From assembly GCA_914767715.1 (NCBI GenBank), contig OU612074.1:6775501-6839500 (forward strand): 64,000 nt of DNA, in the 5' to 3' direction. Both the position numbers and the translations under genes were made by a program. Origin of the DNA: Membranipora membranacea. Lineage: Eukaryota; Bryozoa; Gymnolaemata; Cheilostomatida; Membraniporidae. Numbering within the stretch: the stretch's first letter is position 1; every line of letters begins with the position of its first letter. Below are positions 38,586-49,220 of the stretch, one piece after another. The notes below the pieces were generated by a model. It was given only the letters and a program-made list of their open reading frames with translations. It was not told where the DNA came from and searched no databases.

Positions 38586-40878
38586 ACACTGCTGCTGTGC
38601 TTTTGGCTGTATCAACACACCAAATAAGGATGCAAGCCTCACCTTCCACTGTTTTCGAAGCAGTGTCCCGTAAAGATTGGAAACCGAACACAAACTCTGT
38701 TCTATGCAGCAAGCATTTTGGAAAGGGTGCATACAGAGTGCCTCCTAACCTTCCAGGGAGATGGGCTATGCTCTACCGGAATGCATTGCCTACTATATTT
38801 CCGGAGTATCCTGCGTATCTACGACCCCCACAACCTAAAAAACGTAGAGTGTTAAGCAGAGACGCTGCAAACACCCCGAGTTCCAGCGCAGAAACTACTG
38901 AGGATTTAGATACTGTGCAAACAGATACAGTTCCTGCTGAAGCAGCAGGACCTGTAGTTCCAGATATACCCTTAATACTGAGTAGCGATGCGCCGCAGGA
39001 GGGGTCTGGGCGTAAGAAGACAACTACTGAAGCCAAAGTTCCGGAACTAAGGAGGCGAATAAAGTATATGCAGATTAGAGAAGAAGGAGAGAGTACAACG
39101 TAACTTGATAGGTATCTTAGAAAAGGAAAATAAGCTGCAGGCTGGTCAGCTGGGCACGATCGATGGTGTTATGAAGGAACTGGTGAATAATGAAGCTGTA
39201 AATAAAGGAAAACAACAATCTAGATAGTATAGTGATGACATAAAATGTTTTGCTATCACTATACATTATTATTCGCTGAAAGCCTATAGATATTTGCAAA
39301 ACACCTTCAGTCTCCCTTCAACAAGGACCATCAGAAGTTGGTTTGAAACTGTGAATTGTGAAGCAGGCTTTCTTGTTGATGTGATAAAAGCAATACCTAA
39401 GGACTCAAAACCATATAGCTTGGTTACCGATAGTATGGCCATACGGAAGCGCTTGCTTGTGAACAAACACACTCATAAATTGACGGTTGAGTTACTGTTG
39501 GAGCTAATATGTTGATAAGATCGACAGTGATGTCCAGCAGCAGCTTATAGTCGACTGCCTGAAACTAACAGCAGAGAATTGTATCAGCATGGTTAATATA
39601 ACATGTGATGGAGGCACGCTCAAACGTTCTGACTCTAGAGAAATTTGGTGCCAAGATACCAGCAAAGCCGTATTTCAAGCACCCATCAATGGCACATAAC
39701 GTTTATACTAGTCTTGATGCCGTTCACATGACATAAAATTGGCACGGAATGCATTTGGCTCGTTGGGACGATTTAACTCTGAGAATGGGGAAATTGACTA
39801 TGGCTATATTGAGATGCTTCATAAACTACAGGAAGAGATGGGCGTAAGGCTAGCGAACAAGCTATCAAAGCGCCATGTGAAGTGGCAAAACATGAAAATG
39901 AAAGTGCGTCTAGCAGCACAAATGTTATCGTCATCAGTAGCCGATGCCCTGGAATACCTAAAACAAACAAATCCAAAGTTCAAAGATTCAGAGCTTACGA
40001 TAGAATTCATACGCAAAGTGAGTTGACTGAATAACCAATAACATGTATTCTGGGATGTTTGCTAACACTACTATTTGTAATAATAACGTTGCAGAATCTT
40101 GATTTCAATAACATTCTACAAATTATTTTTGTCTTGGAGTTAAGTGCCCTTGCTAACAAGACTTTAAGGCTGCGATATAGAAACAAGAAATCGAGCCACC
40201 AATCTTAAAAAACGATTTGACATCTAATTCAGTTTTGTTTTATCACTTCTTCTTCACAACAAATTTTTACAATTTCAGATGGACAGGCTCTTTGACATTC
40301 TCAACAGTAGTAGCCCATAAGCCAGAGGTTTCAAAAGCCCTTTGACGCGTGAGAACATAGGATTCAAAGAAAAGGATCTACAGGAAATAAACGGATACCC
40401 CAAAACTCTCACACTTCTCACTGGGAAACCAATATCTCAGAGTGGTCGCAAAACATTTGTGATGGGCTTTGAAACAGCAGCTACCTCATTCATAGCAGTT
40501 TCAAAAACAATCTTTGACACTTACCCCGGAGCTAAGTATGTACGCGGATACCAGATTGGACAAGATCATATAGAAACATTGTTTTCTAAAATAAGATCCA
40601 GGGGAGGATTTAACAACAACCCTGATATTCTAGCATTCAAGTCGTCGTTGAAGTCTCTGCTAGTCCAGAGCAATATAACGCCAAGTTCCTCGGCTAACTG
40701 TATAGAACTAGATCCAAGTCAGCAGCGAGGCACTCACGGGACACTTCTCTTCAGCGCAAAGAAGAAGAAATCAGATGACGAAGAACTCGAAGAGGAATTC
40801 TTTGAGGATGAAGGAGGACGGTTGGATCTCACCATAACAAAACCCATCATTGACATAGCAGACTACATCGGTAAGTAA
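38586..40878 (+). pseudogene. THAP9 / P-element-type transposase relic
   Basis: A decayed gene in several frames. The THAP zinc finger is at about 38590-38810: CAFGCINTPNKDASLTFHCF in one frame, then, after a shift, DWKPNTNSVLCSKHF and ALPTIF in another. This keeps the C-x3-C ... C-x2-H ligands. Transposase pieces follow: HYYSLKAYRYL with STRTIRSWFETVNCEAGF and LVTDSMAIRK (39260-39515); LARNAFGSLGRF, LHKLQEEMGVRLANKLSKRH and LSSSVADALEYL (39733-40016). A credible intron runs from the GTGAGT donor at 40017 to the acceptor ending 40278. The last exon begins MDRLFDILNSSSP, then a stop at 40318-40320, then GQDHIETLFSKIRSRGGFNN, the conserved C-terminal region. Frameshifts, missing segments and the stop make it a pseudogene. 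The Glu/Asp-rich tail ends at 40878. Confidence 0.85.
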
Positions 40879-40996
40879 TGGCTCCAATTAGCATAATTAA
40901 GGTAATGTCAAAGACCGATCCGAATATCAACATATCATATACCCTCACATACGGAGCCGCTTTTATTACCCATGGTGCACGCAGGAAATGCCAACA

Positions 40997-41137
40997 GATT
41001 TTTTCACTGCATCTTCGTTTTTCTTGAATTTAACGCAAAAGAATGGCCAAAAAAACCTCAAAAGTCCCAAAAAATAGCTGTTTTTTGGCAATCTTTTGCG
41101 TTAAATTCAAGAAAAATGAAGATGCAGGGAAAAAATC
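40997..41137. repeat. Long near-perfect hairpin (foldback element)
   Basis: The left arm 40997-41054 and right arm 41081-41137 are inverted copies with only about three mismatches in some 57 bp. The loop is about 26 bp. Landmarks are TTGAATTTAACGCAAAAGA in the left arm and its complement in the right. It is just past the THAP9 relic. It could be a small MITE; no clear target duplication is visible. Confidence 0.85.
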
Positions 41138-41139
41138 TA

Positions 41140-42290
41140 GGTCTAGGTTTTATCTTTAATCTAAGTTTAGTGTTATTATCAGATCCAACATCACCATGTG
41201 AATAATAGAATTTGATCACAGGGTGGTTTGGGTAAAGATGGTGCTAGAAATCTTTCGACTTGCATAAAATGTGTTGTCATGGTATAACATAACAAAAATA
41301 TCGAAATTGCAAAGTCTCGTCTCAGTACACAGTTCTTTGGTCTCAAGTTCCTGGCTGTGCAAGAAGATGATCCTGAACCATTGAGTCCAATTGACTTCAG
41401 TGTTTTCATAAGGAAATATTGTGTGTTACAAATATAACTGTATAAATATGATGGTTGAAATTGTTTCTCTATTGTATGTGATCAGGTACTTTGCTGCTCT
41501 CGAGCTTACTTCATTAGATGGTCACTCATCTTATCCTACTGCGAGGCAGTACTGGTAGACAGAGTATGTTTCCCTTTTTACCTGATAAACGCTAGCCAAG
41601 CGTAACAAAGTACCAACTAGCACTTTTTTAACTGAGATAATAAGCCGTTTGTAGCAAGAATTTTTATGTGATATATCAGAAATCTTTATTCTAATGGATT
41701 TTTTTTAGCCATTTTTAATTTGTATTTTAGAGTTCAGAAATGTTCAAAACGATTGAAGTTGACAGCAACAGCTACAACACTTGGTACCGTGAAAATAGGC
41801 CTGAAGTATTTTTGTGTGACAGACCTGAAAGTTGGGCTGGCCAGGAATAAAGATGTCAATAAATTAAGTTTCTCTTATTATATATATAATATGCACTATT
41901 TCATTTGACAGAATATAATTAAATAAGGCAATGTCATATTGTTTATAACAGGAGATAGTACTACAGTTAAGGATTTCCTTTTTTTCAATGAACTAAAAAA
42001 AGGGAATCTAAAGTGATTGTTGGAAAAATATGTTTAGCTAGTCATTGAAAATGATCACATGTTCATGTCTTAACCCGCTACAACTGAAGACAGTGAACAT
42101 AGGCTACCAGGATGTTCGTGCCATTTTTCTTCCTTCTTTCAGATTATTTGCAAATTGTCTCAATTACACAGCAAGAAAGTGCCTTATCCTAATGATTGAC
42201 TAATGTGTAATCATAATGAGTGTCATAATTATAACTTATTATTAACTTAACTTAACTTATTATTATTAACTTAAAACTTATATTTTCATC
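41140..42290. other. Upstream region of P5, no gene
   Basis: Unique sequence followed, from about 41.47 kb, by a diverged copy of the upstream region of P6 (around 48.35-48.9 kb; for example CAGACAGAGTATGT in both). No supported gene. Confidence 0.5.
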
Positions 42291-42294
42291 TCAA

Positions 42295-42382
42295 CGGAAG
42301 TCCCGAAAATAATGTATAAAAAGCATGGGGGGATCTGGAGAAGGCACACATCTCTGTGCAGTCAGTCAGCAACGGAGATCAA
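42295..42382 (+). promoter_or_regulatory. P5 promoter and 5' UTR exon
   Basis: CGGAAGTCCC at 42295-42304, TATA box TATAAAAAG at 42315-42323, leader GGAGAAGGCACACATCTCT, and exon end at 42382 before GTAAGT (42383-42388). The promoter looks intact even though the coding part is broken. Confidence 0.7.
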
Positions 42383-42404
42383 GTAAGTTTTCTGAACGCA
42401 CAGT

Positions 42405-42409
42405 CGTAT

Positions 42410-42454
<45 letters not shown>

Positions 42455-42455
42455 T
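42405..42455. repeat. (TA)n microsatellite
   Basis: Almost pure TA dinucleotide run just inside the first intron of P5. The same intron position in P7 (63546-63560) also holds a TA run. Confidence 0.9.
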
Positions 42456-42672
42456 AAACCAAGCATTCGACTTGTATGCATAGTGAATTTTCCAGTAAAA
42501 ATTGACTCCATATAACAACATGAACGGGCTAATCAGATCACAGTCTAAACATCTGCTTATCGTGATCTCGAGAATCGTTTTTTTCAAATTGTTATTGTTA
42601 TAAATTTAATATCATTGCAAAAATCTGATCTCTGATTCTTCTGTTCCTTACTCATGTTATTATTTTTGTAGA

Positions 42673-43832
42673 ATGAATAAAGTTGATTCTCATCACCCTG
42701 GTTTTCACTATCCTTGGTGCCAGTGAGTAATAAAACATCTTATAATGGTCAGCTATAGTTGGCTTTTTCTCATAGTATTTCTACTAACTCAGAGCTGTGC
42801 TTGATGACCTTCATGTTGATCAGGATAGCGCTACATACTGAATAGCTTCAAAGAATCATTTTTTTCGATTAGCAAGCCACTCTCAATAAAATTCAAATGA
42901 ATTATCTTATATCCTTGCAGTTTATGCGTTAGCTGTTCTATGTTCAAGGTGCTGTACTTGGTGGCAAGAAGCAAACAGGAAACCATCTAGCAAGAGAAAA
43001 TGGTAGTAAGAGAACCGGAGGACTAGGACCAGCACCCGAGCAAGATAGATCACAAGCTCACAGAAACAAGAGAAGCGCATCAGGACCAAGACCAGCACCC
43101 AAGCAAGACAGATCACCAGCTTACAGGAACAGGAGAAGCGCATCAGGACCAAGACCAGCACCCAAGCAAGACAGATAACCAGCTTACAGGAACAAGAGAA
43201 GCGCATCAGGACCAGGACCAGCACCCAAGCAAGATAGATCACCAGCTCACAGAAACAAGAGAAGCGCATCAGGACCAAGACCAGCACCCAAGCAAGACAG
43301 ATCACCAGCTTACAGGAACAAGAGAAGCGCATCAGGACCAAGACCAGCACCCAAGCAAGATAGATCACCAGCTTACAGGAACAAGAGAAGCGCATCAGGA
43401 CCAAGACCAGCACCCAAGCAAGATTGATCACCAGCTTACAGGAACAAGAGAAGCGCCTCAGGACCAAGACCAACACCCAAGCAAGATAGATCACCAGCTC
43501 AAAGAAACAAGAGAAGCGCATCAGGACCAAGACCAGCACCCAAGCAAGACAGATCACCAGCTTACAGGAACAAGAGAAGCGCATCAGGACCAGAACCAGC
43601 ACCCAAGCAAGATAGTTCACCAGCTTACAGAAACAAGAGAAGCGCATCAGGACCAAGACCAGCACCCAAGCAAGACAGATCACCAGCTTACAGGAACAAG
43701 AGAAGCGCATAAAAACCAAGACCAGCACCCAAGCAAGATAGATCACCAGCTCACAGAAACAAGAGAAGTGCATCAGGACCAAGACCAGCACCCAAGCAAG
43801 ACAAATCACCAGCTTACAGAAACACAAATTAA
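42673..43832 (+). pseudogene. P5: disabled tandem-repeat peptide precursor
   Basis: Plus-strand copy. The signal exon starts at ATG 42673, but an extra A (AATAAAGTTG against AACAAGTTG in P6) shifts the frame after three codons, destroying the signal peptide. The array exon begins at 42949 after an AG acceptor. In the ancestral frame it reads AVLGGKKQTGNHLAREN and then about 13 units, but stops lie at 43176-43178 (TCA to TAA), 43425-43427 (AGA to TGA) and 43710-43712 (TCA to TAA). The ancestral end is at 43830-43832. Units here mostly have PAYRN instead of PAHRN. With a frameshift and three nonsense changes this is a pseudogene. The poly(A) signal AATAAA remains at 43971. Confidence 0.85.
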
Positions 43833-43970
43833 AACATTCAGCAGTAGACAGAGACCAGCATTCTTGACCAATGTTGTTACTTAACATTTTTTCTGCAGTC
43901 TAGCAGACCTGAAATAATGTAAACATAAGAGATATTCCGCATGTTATCAACCCTATTTAAATCTTTAACC

Positions 43971-43976
43971 AATAAA
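43971..43976 (+). terminator. Poly(A) signal of P5
   Basis: AATAAACCTC, in the same context as the P6 signal, about 140 bp past the ancestral stop. Confidence 0.55.
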
Positions 43977-45591
43977 CCTCACAGCAAACAAATCAAAGCA
44001 GTCTATGAATCGGCTCAAAAACCACCTGTTTTAATTACCCATTCAAATGTGGATGGAATGATTTCTGGTAACTGATTTATCAACGACAAACATAATATAT
44101 ATAATTGCGTGACTATCGAGACATCCCTCACTCTAGCATGATGTGAATATCTAGCATTTATCTTGACTTGAGCTTATAAATGGTATGAACAACAACTGAG
44201 CACAAAATTAAATGTCTATAGCTCTTGTCTTCTCCATGTGCGGAAGGAGAAAACTCATCATGTTCTGCCTGCAGAAAATGATGAGGATTCTGCTAGTCGG
44301 TCAGATTTATTTATCTAAGAAGTCGACCGGGAACCAAGGTTTTTATTCAAACAAGAAATTGACAATAAACCCTTGCATTAATTATATAATTATCAAAAAA
44401 TTTAGCTTCAGTTCCCCAACAACAACCCGGGAGGGGGGGGGGGGTAACAGCAACATATTTGCTTGCATAATTGAATTCAAATGTGGACTTCTACAGCTGT
44501 TGTAAAGATAGCTACTTTGGAGGGAGGCATCAAACTGATCTATTCAGAATGTTATCGAGGGCTGCACTTGATTATCATAATCAAAGCTAACTGCTATTTG
44601 AGAGAATAAGCCATTCTTCCCTCCATGTGATAATTCTGAGCTGAAATGACGATATCATGTTCATCAAAGAATAATCATTTCATAATCTTTTCTGTTTTCT
44701 CAGAACTATCTATTGCAATTTTTCCTCTCTTGGGAAAAAAAATAACACAAGTTGAATGACTCCTCAATGCTGGTAATGACAATGAAATATAACAACCGTT
44801 TCGTTTCCATTGGTACCATCACTCATACCCACCATGACTTCATGTTATGAGTCACAAATTGTAATACCAAGTGTATGTCTCTGTTATAAACAAATCAGCT
44901 GACATTGTCATCACATTATTTTATATCTTTAATATATGCGGTAATAGAGATATTGATACCGAGAGCTGTAGCCTAAACCTCACTGGGTGGGTACTCTGCT
45001 GACTCTGACCTGAACCCTGGATTTTCTCTATGACTTTATGAGAACCCTGGCTTGACAGTTTGGCTGTCTGAAAAATCTTTAGAGACAATCATTGAATAAG
45101 ACAGTTGGCAGGGAGGTTATGATTTATTGTATGATATATAACTAAAAGTGAGTAGTTTTACAGTCAGCATACTTTTTGAAAGTGACTAGCAGAGACCTGT
45201 GTAACTTCTACAATGAAAGAAGGAAAGAGCGTCTGAGGTAATAATGATTCTTTACTGCTTGACAGCTATTGAAAAAATAACATAATTATTAATAATCATT
45301 GAACTTTGTATCTAGATTAGCATAATTAGCTTACTTTTGCAAAAATCCAGTCCCCAGTAGCTTTCTAGAAATGTCCAAATCATTGATACTGAAGGCATTT
45401 ATCTACTGTTTTCAGTTTCTAAAACAGGACAATACTTGTTGGGACAGCCAATCAGATCAATGTCAGGTCAGTCCCTGTGTTGAGTCTTCTAACTATAAGA
45501 GGTTATGCTAATATTTCCGTTCCATGAAAATAATTTATATCAGTGTTAGTAGTCTCTAGTATTATCTCACCTCAGTTTGGTCATTTATTGC

Positions 45592-46069
45592 TTAGCCTTT
45601 AACTGTGTCGATCACCTTATCTATCACAACACCAGCGACTGCTTTTGTGGCCTGTTTACCGAGGAAGCTTGCAATCCCAGCGTCAATTCGTACAACAGCT
45701 GCAAATGTCAACATGCTAATTAATTAGTACGTTAGGATAATAAGAACATGTCCAAAACTTTCCCATGTTGGGCTGTAATTGCAAATATAATGTCATGTAA
45801 AAAGGAGAAGTCTTTGGCAAATCTTCATAGCTATGCCTAAAAGGTTTGACCCTAAAAATATAAATGTGATAGTCTTAACACATTCACAAAATTTATGTCC
45901 CACTGTTCATTTCCAATAACGGAAAAAGTAAAATGTGCAACCTACCAATCCTTAAACATAAGCTGTGTTGCATTTATTGGTTTCACAACAGACAATAAAA
46001 ATATCAAAAGAAGAAGCTGAACTCACCGACTGAAGCCATAATGAGGGAGATAAGTGCAAATACCTTCAT
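45592..46069 (-). CDS. S1: small secreted amphipathic peptide precursor (49 residues)
   Basis: Two coding exons on the minus strand. Exon 46069-46027 gives MKVFALISLIMASV; its donor is GTGAGT at 46026-46021. Exon 45698-45592 follows the acceptor at 45700-45699. The phase-1 join continues AVVRIDAGIASFLGKQ, ending VIDKVIDTVKG-stop (TAA 45594-45592). A non-coding first exon ends at 46210 (donor GTGAGT 46209-46204), and the leader before the ATG starts at 46079 after an AG. The product has a signal peptide and a C-terminal stretch of about 28 residues starting at or near GIASF, with Lys and Asp spaced along hydrophobic residues, as in an amphipathic helix. Net charge is about +2, with no Cys. It resembles linear helical antimicrobial peptides in design, but I recognise no family. 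AATAAA lies at 45589-45584, right after the stop. Homologues S2 and S3 are broken. Confidence 0.65.
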
Positions 46070-46209
46070 CTCTTCGTTTCTAAATAAAAATAATAATATA
46101 CATTCCATTAAACTCCATCGTTGACAAACTTGTTCCGTACACAAAGTAAATGTTCCTCAGTGGTTATTTAAAAAAGAACATATTAAGTTTACAAGGTTTG
46201 GATACTCAC

Positions 46210-46307
46210 TATTGGTTGCTAAGACTTGCTAATACTGTCGCTATGAGCTGAGAGCTGAGTGCTTTTTTGACTTGTGATTATTGGTATAATCATTGTCCTC
46301 TTATATA
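46210..46307 (-). promoter_or_regulatory. S1 promoter and 5' UTR exon
   Basis: TATATAAG on the minus strand (46307-46300), followed by a leader exon of roughly 70 bp ending ...CAACCAATA at 46210 before the GTGAGT donor. The same TATA, leader and donor layout is visible at S3 (about 60.79-60.71 kb, GTAAGT donor). At S2 (55.57-55.67 kb) the donor has become GTATTT. Confidence 0.6.
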
Positions 46308-48912
46308 CTTGTTGTGACTGCTGGAAGTTTGTTAATCCAATTAATTACAGGGATATAACAAATTTAGTTCCTTTTCATGCAGATGTTACATTATTGCAAG
46401 TACAGTGCATCATCAAACAATCGGGCACTTTAAGTACCATTATGATAATCAATAATGGTGACACATCCTTATAAGGTGTTTTCATGATGATCGCAGTTCA
46501 ACCAAACTATCCTCCCAGAAAACAACAAATACCATATAAAACCTATGAACCTTTTTATTAATTTGAAGATTTCCTAATCATTTCCACAACAGTGCAATGA
46601 TTAATTTCTCCAGTAATATAAAATTAATGAGCATACTTCCTCTTTCTTGGCATTGGTATCCTGCTATTTCTTCTTTTCACCCAAAGCTCATGAACTTGTG
46701 TCGCATGACTGCATTGTAAACATAATTCAAACCAAACAACAAAGTTCTGAAACAAAAATGGACGATGAATATACTTGTCATCATTAATATGGGTTAAGAG
46801 TCAGATTATTACCCTTACTCTGTGATCACATTGTACATTGTCTTAGGTACATCACTGAGGTCAGTAGCCTCTTAACCTCATTAGATGCAATACATTGAAT
46901 ACACTATACACAGCTTTGTTTTCTTTATAATCACATGGAAAATGCTCTATTCGTTTTGATTGATATGGTACAATTCATTATTAAAAAAAAAATTGACTGG
47001 CTGGCCCGTATAGTCAGGGTTAAACTGGATTTAAATTTACAGACATGCAAAAATAATTGATGACACTTAATCTTTTGGATAGAGAAGAGCAGCAAATGAG
47101 AGGAATGACGAAACAATGAAACAGTCTGCCTTGAGAGTTAATATATTTCTACTATAATGACATCTTCCTGAATAATGAAAATAATAAGTTTCTGACATTA
47201 TTTCACAGGATTTATTATGACGACAATACTGATGAGAGCCTGGGCTTCAACAACACCACCACCAAGATGCAATTATAATACAATACCACCATACTACCAC
47301 ACAATTATACTTGTTTCTTATTAATTTTGTCGTCTAAGATTGTGATACCAACAGATAGACACAAACCTGATGGGTGACACTTTTGGGATGGTTAGTTATA
47401 GTTTTATGTAGTGGTTTGTAGATGAGAGGGTACAGGCATTGAATCCTCTCCTTAGAGTTTGATGCTGCTCAAATACACTATGTGGTGTATTCCTCAACAG
47501 AGATGGCCAATGGTTTTAAGCCTGGGACCACATCCTGGCTCTAACATTCTGCACAGAAGGCTGATAGGCTGGAGAATCTTTCAAGTAGATCTGCACTTAA
47601 GAAACTTTGATGAATCAAAATTAATCTGATAAGCACTATAATAAAGATGTATGATAAATTAATCAATCATTACATCATTAATTCATTTCCTCTACTGTAC
47701 ACAATAATGATTGTTTTATTATGGTTATGCCAATCAGTAAGTAAGATAAAACATATCTTTGCCAGGCTGGTTTCTCCGCTATAGTTTTTCAATCCTGTTT
47801 GATAAATTCAGGCAATGTTGAATGCTTTTTTATTAAACACCAAATTGTCCTCTACCATCTTAGGAGTGTCTCCCAATGGCAAAATTGACTTTCTTTTAAA
47901 CTTTTAAGCTCAAGCACCAAGCAAGTTAATTTGGGTCTCAACCCTACATTATATTCAGCCTTTACATCAATAGTATATTAACATCGCCATGGAACATTAA
48001 ATGTCTTTCTGGTAATCAATCCAAATTTGTGAAATCTTAGTCTATAAATTTGCAATCAAGCAAACAAAAATGTGAAAAATTCATCATTGCAACAGTTGTG
48101 TTTCTAAATTCATATTATTCAAGCTGTTTTTAGTAGATTGACTTTTTAATGGCTAAGCCCAACACTGCTTTTACAAGATTCCTAGCAAAAGAAATTTTTT
48201 TACTGACAATCGGATCAGGTTCAATTTGCTTTAAAATTTAGAAAAAATTGGATTCATAGTTAAGCTGCTAGCTTCAAATATTATCTACGTTCGAAGATAT
48301 TGTTTCATTATTTTAACAAATTGGATCCAGCACAATAGTACTCTTGGACTCATAATTGGACGGACGCTAATTCTGGAGTACTTAAAATGGCAGTGCTGGC
48401 AGACAGAGTATGTGACATAGATATGAGCTGTTCCCTTGTTCTCAGACAATTGGCTGACCAAGTGCAAAAACCGACACTTTCTTCTAAGTAAGATAACGGG
48501 CCTGTAGTAGATGAATAGTTTAAAATATGATCATCACACAAAAGTCATGTTCTGTCACAGTAGCTAGTTTAATGAAAAATCATAGAATCAGGTTGGTTGG
48601 TGCAGCCCATAATGTGTGCTAAGATATATTTTATATACTAGGTCCAATCCAAAACCCGGGTGTTATGATTTATATAGACAAGGCTTGGCGGACAGGAATC
48701 AGGATGTCCATTGTTATTAGATAGGATGAGGTCACGTTGTTCATGGAAAGAGATAACATTATGGTTAAGGATTTCCTATCTTTCATTTATCTAACAAAAG
48801 AAGGGCATTTATAATGATATTTGAAAAAAGTAAAAATTAGCTAGTCTCTGTAAATACTCATCAAAGTCATTTCCATTTTGCTTCCATCTTCCATTAAGGA
48901 TATCTTGTCAAA

Positions 48913-49005
48913 GGAAGTCCGAACAGAATTTGTAGATGTATAAAAAGCTGGGGGGATCTGGAGAAGGCACACATCTCTCTGTAGACAGTCAGCAACAGAG
49001 ATCAA
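48913..49005 (+). promoter_or_regulatory. P6 promoter and 5' UTR exon
   Basis: GGAAGTCC at 48913-48920, TATAAAAAG at 48949-48957, leader GGAGAAGGCACACATCTCT, and exon end at 49005 followed by GTAAGT. Confidence 0.8.
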
Positions 49006-49220
49006 GTAAGTTTTCTTGTCTATATATGTACGATTTCAACCATTCATTACATTTGTATGCATAGTGAAGTATCAAGTTTTATTCTCTCCTAATAATCTCA
49101 TGAATGCGCCTATCAGATCAAAGCCTACACATAGCTTATCAAGGTCTTGAAAATCTTTTCATGCAACAATCTGTTATCTCTGATTCTTAGGTTCCTAACT
49201 CATGTTAATCTCTTTGTAGA

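Larger units (their letters stand above)
44535..47551. repeat. Left arm of a large inverted repeat
   Basis: Matches 54293-58477 in reverse orientation with a spacer of about 6.7 kb that contains P6. The arms differ by insertions present only in the right arm: the TTAA element, the SINE and a LINE tail. The left arm carries the intact small peptide gene S1. A G-run lies just before it at 44431-44443. Confidence 0.85.

Noticed and set aside
41000-41205. 77-codon frame through the hairpin element
   Set aside because: It is produced by the inverted-repeat arms, with no protein similarity.
42366-42587. Open frame with a Tyr/Ile run
   Set aside because: It is generated by the TA microsatellite in the P5 intron.
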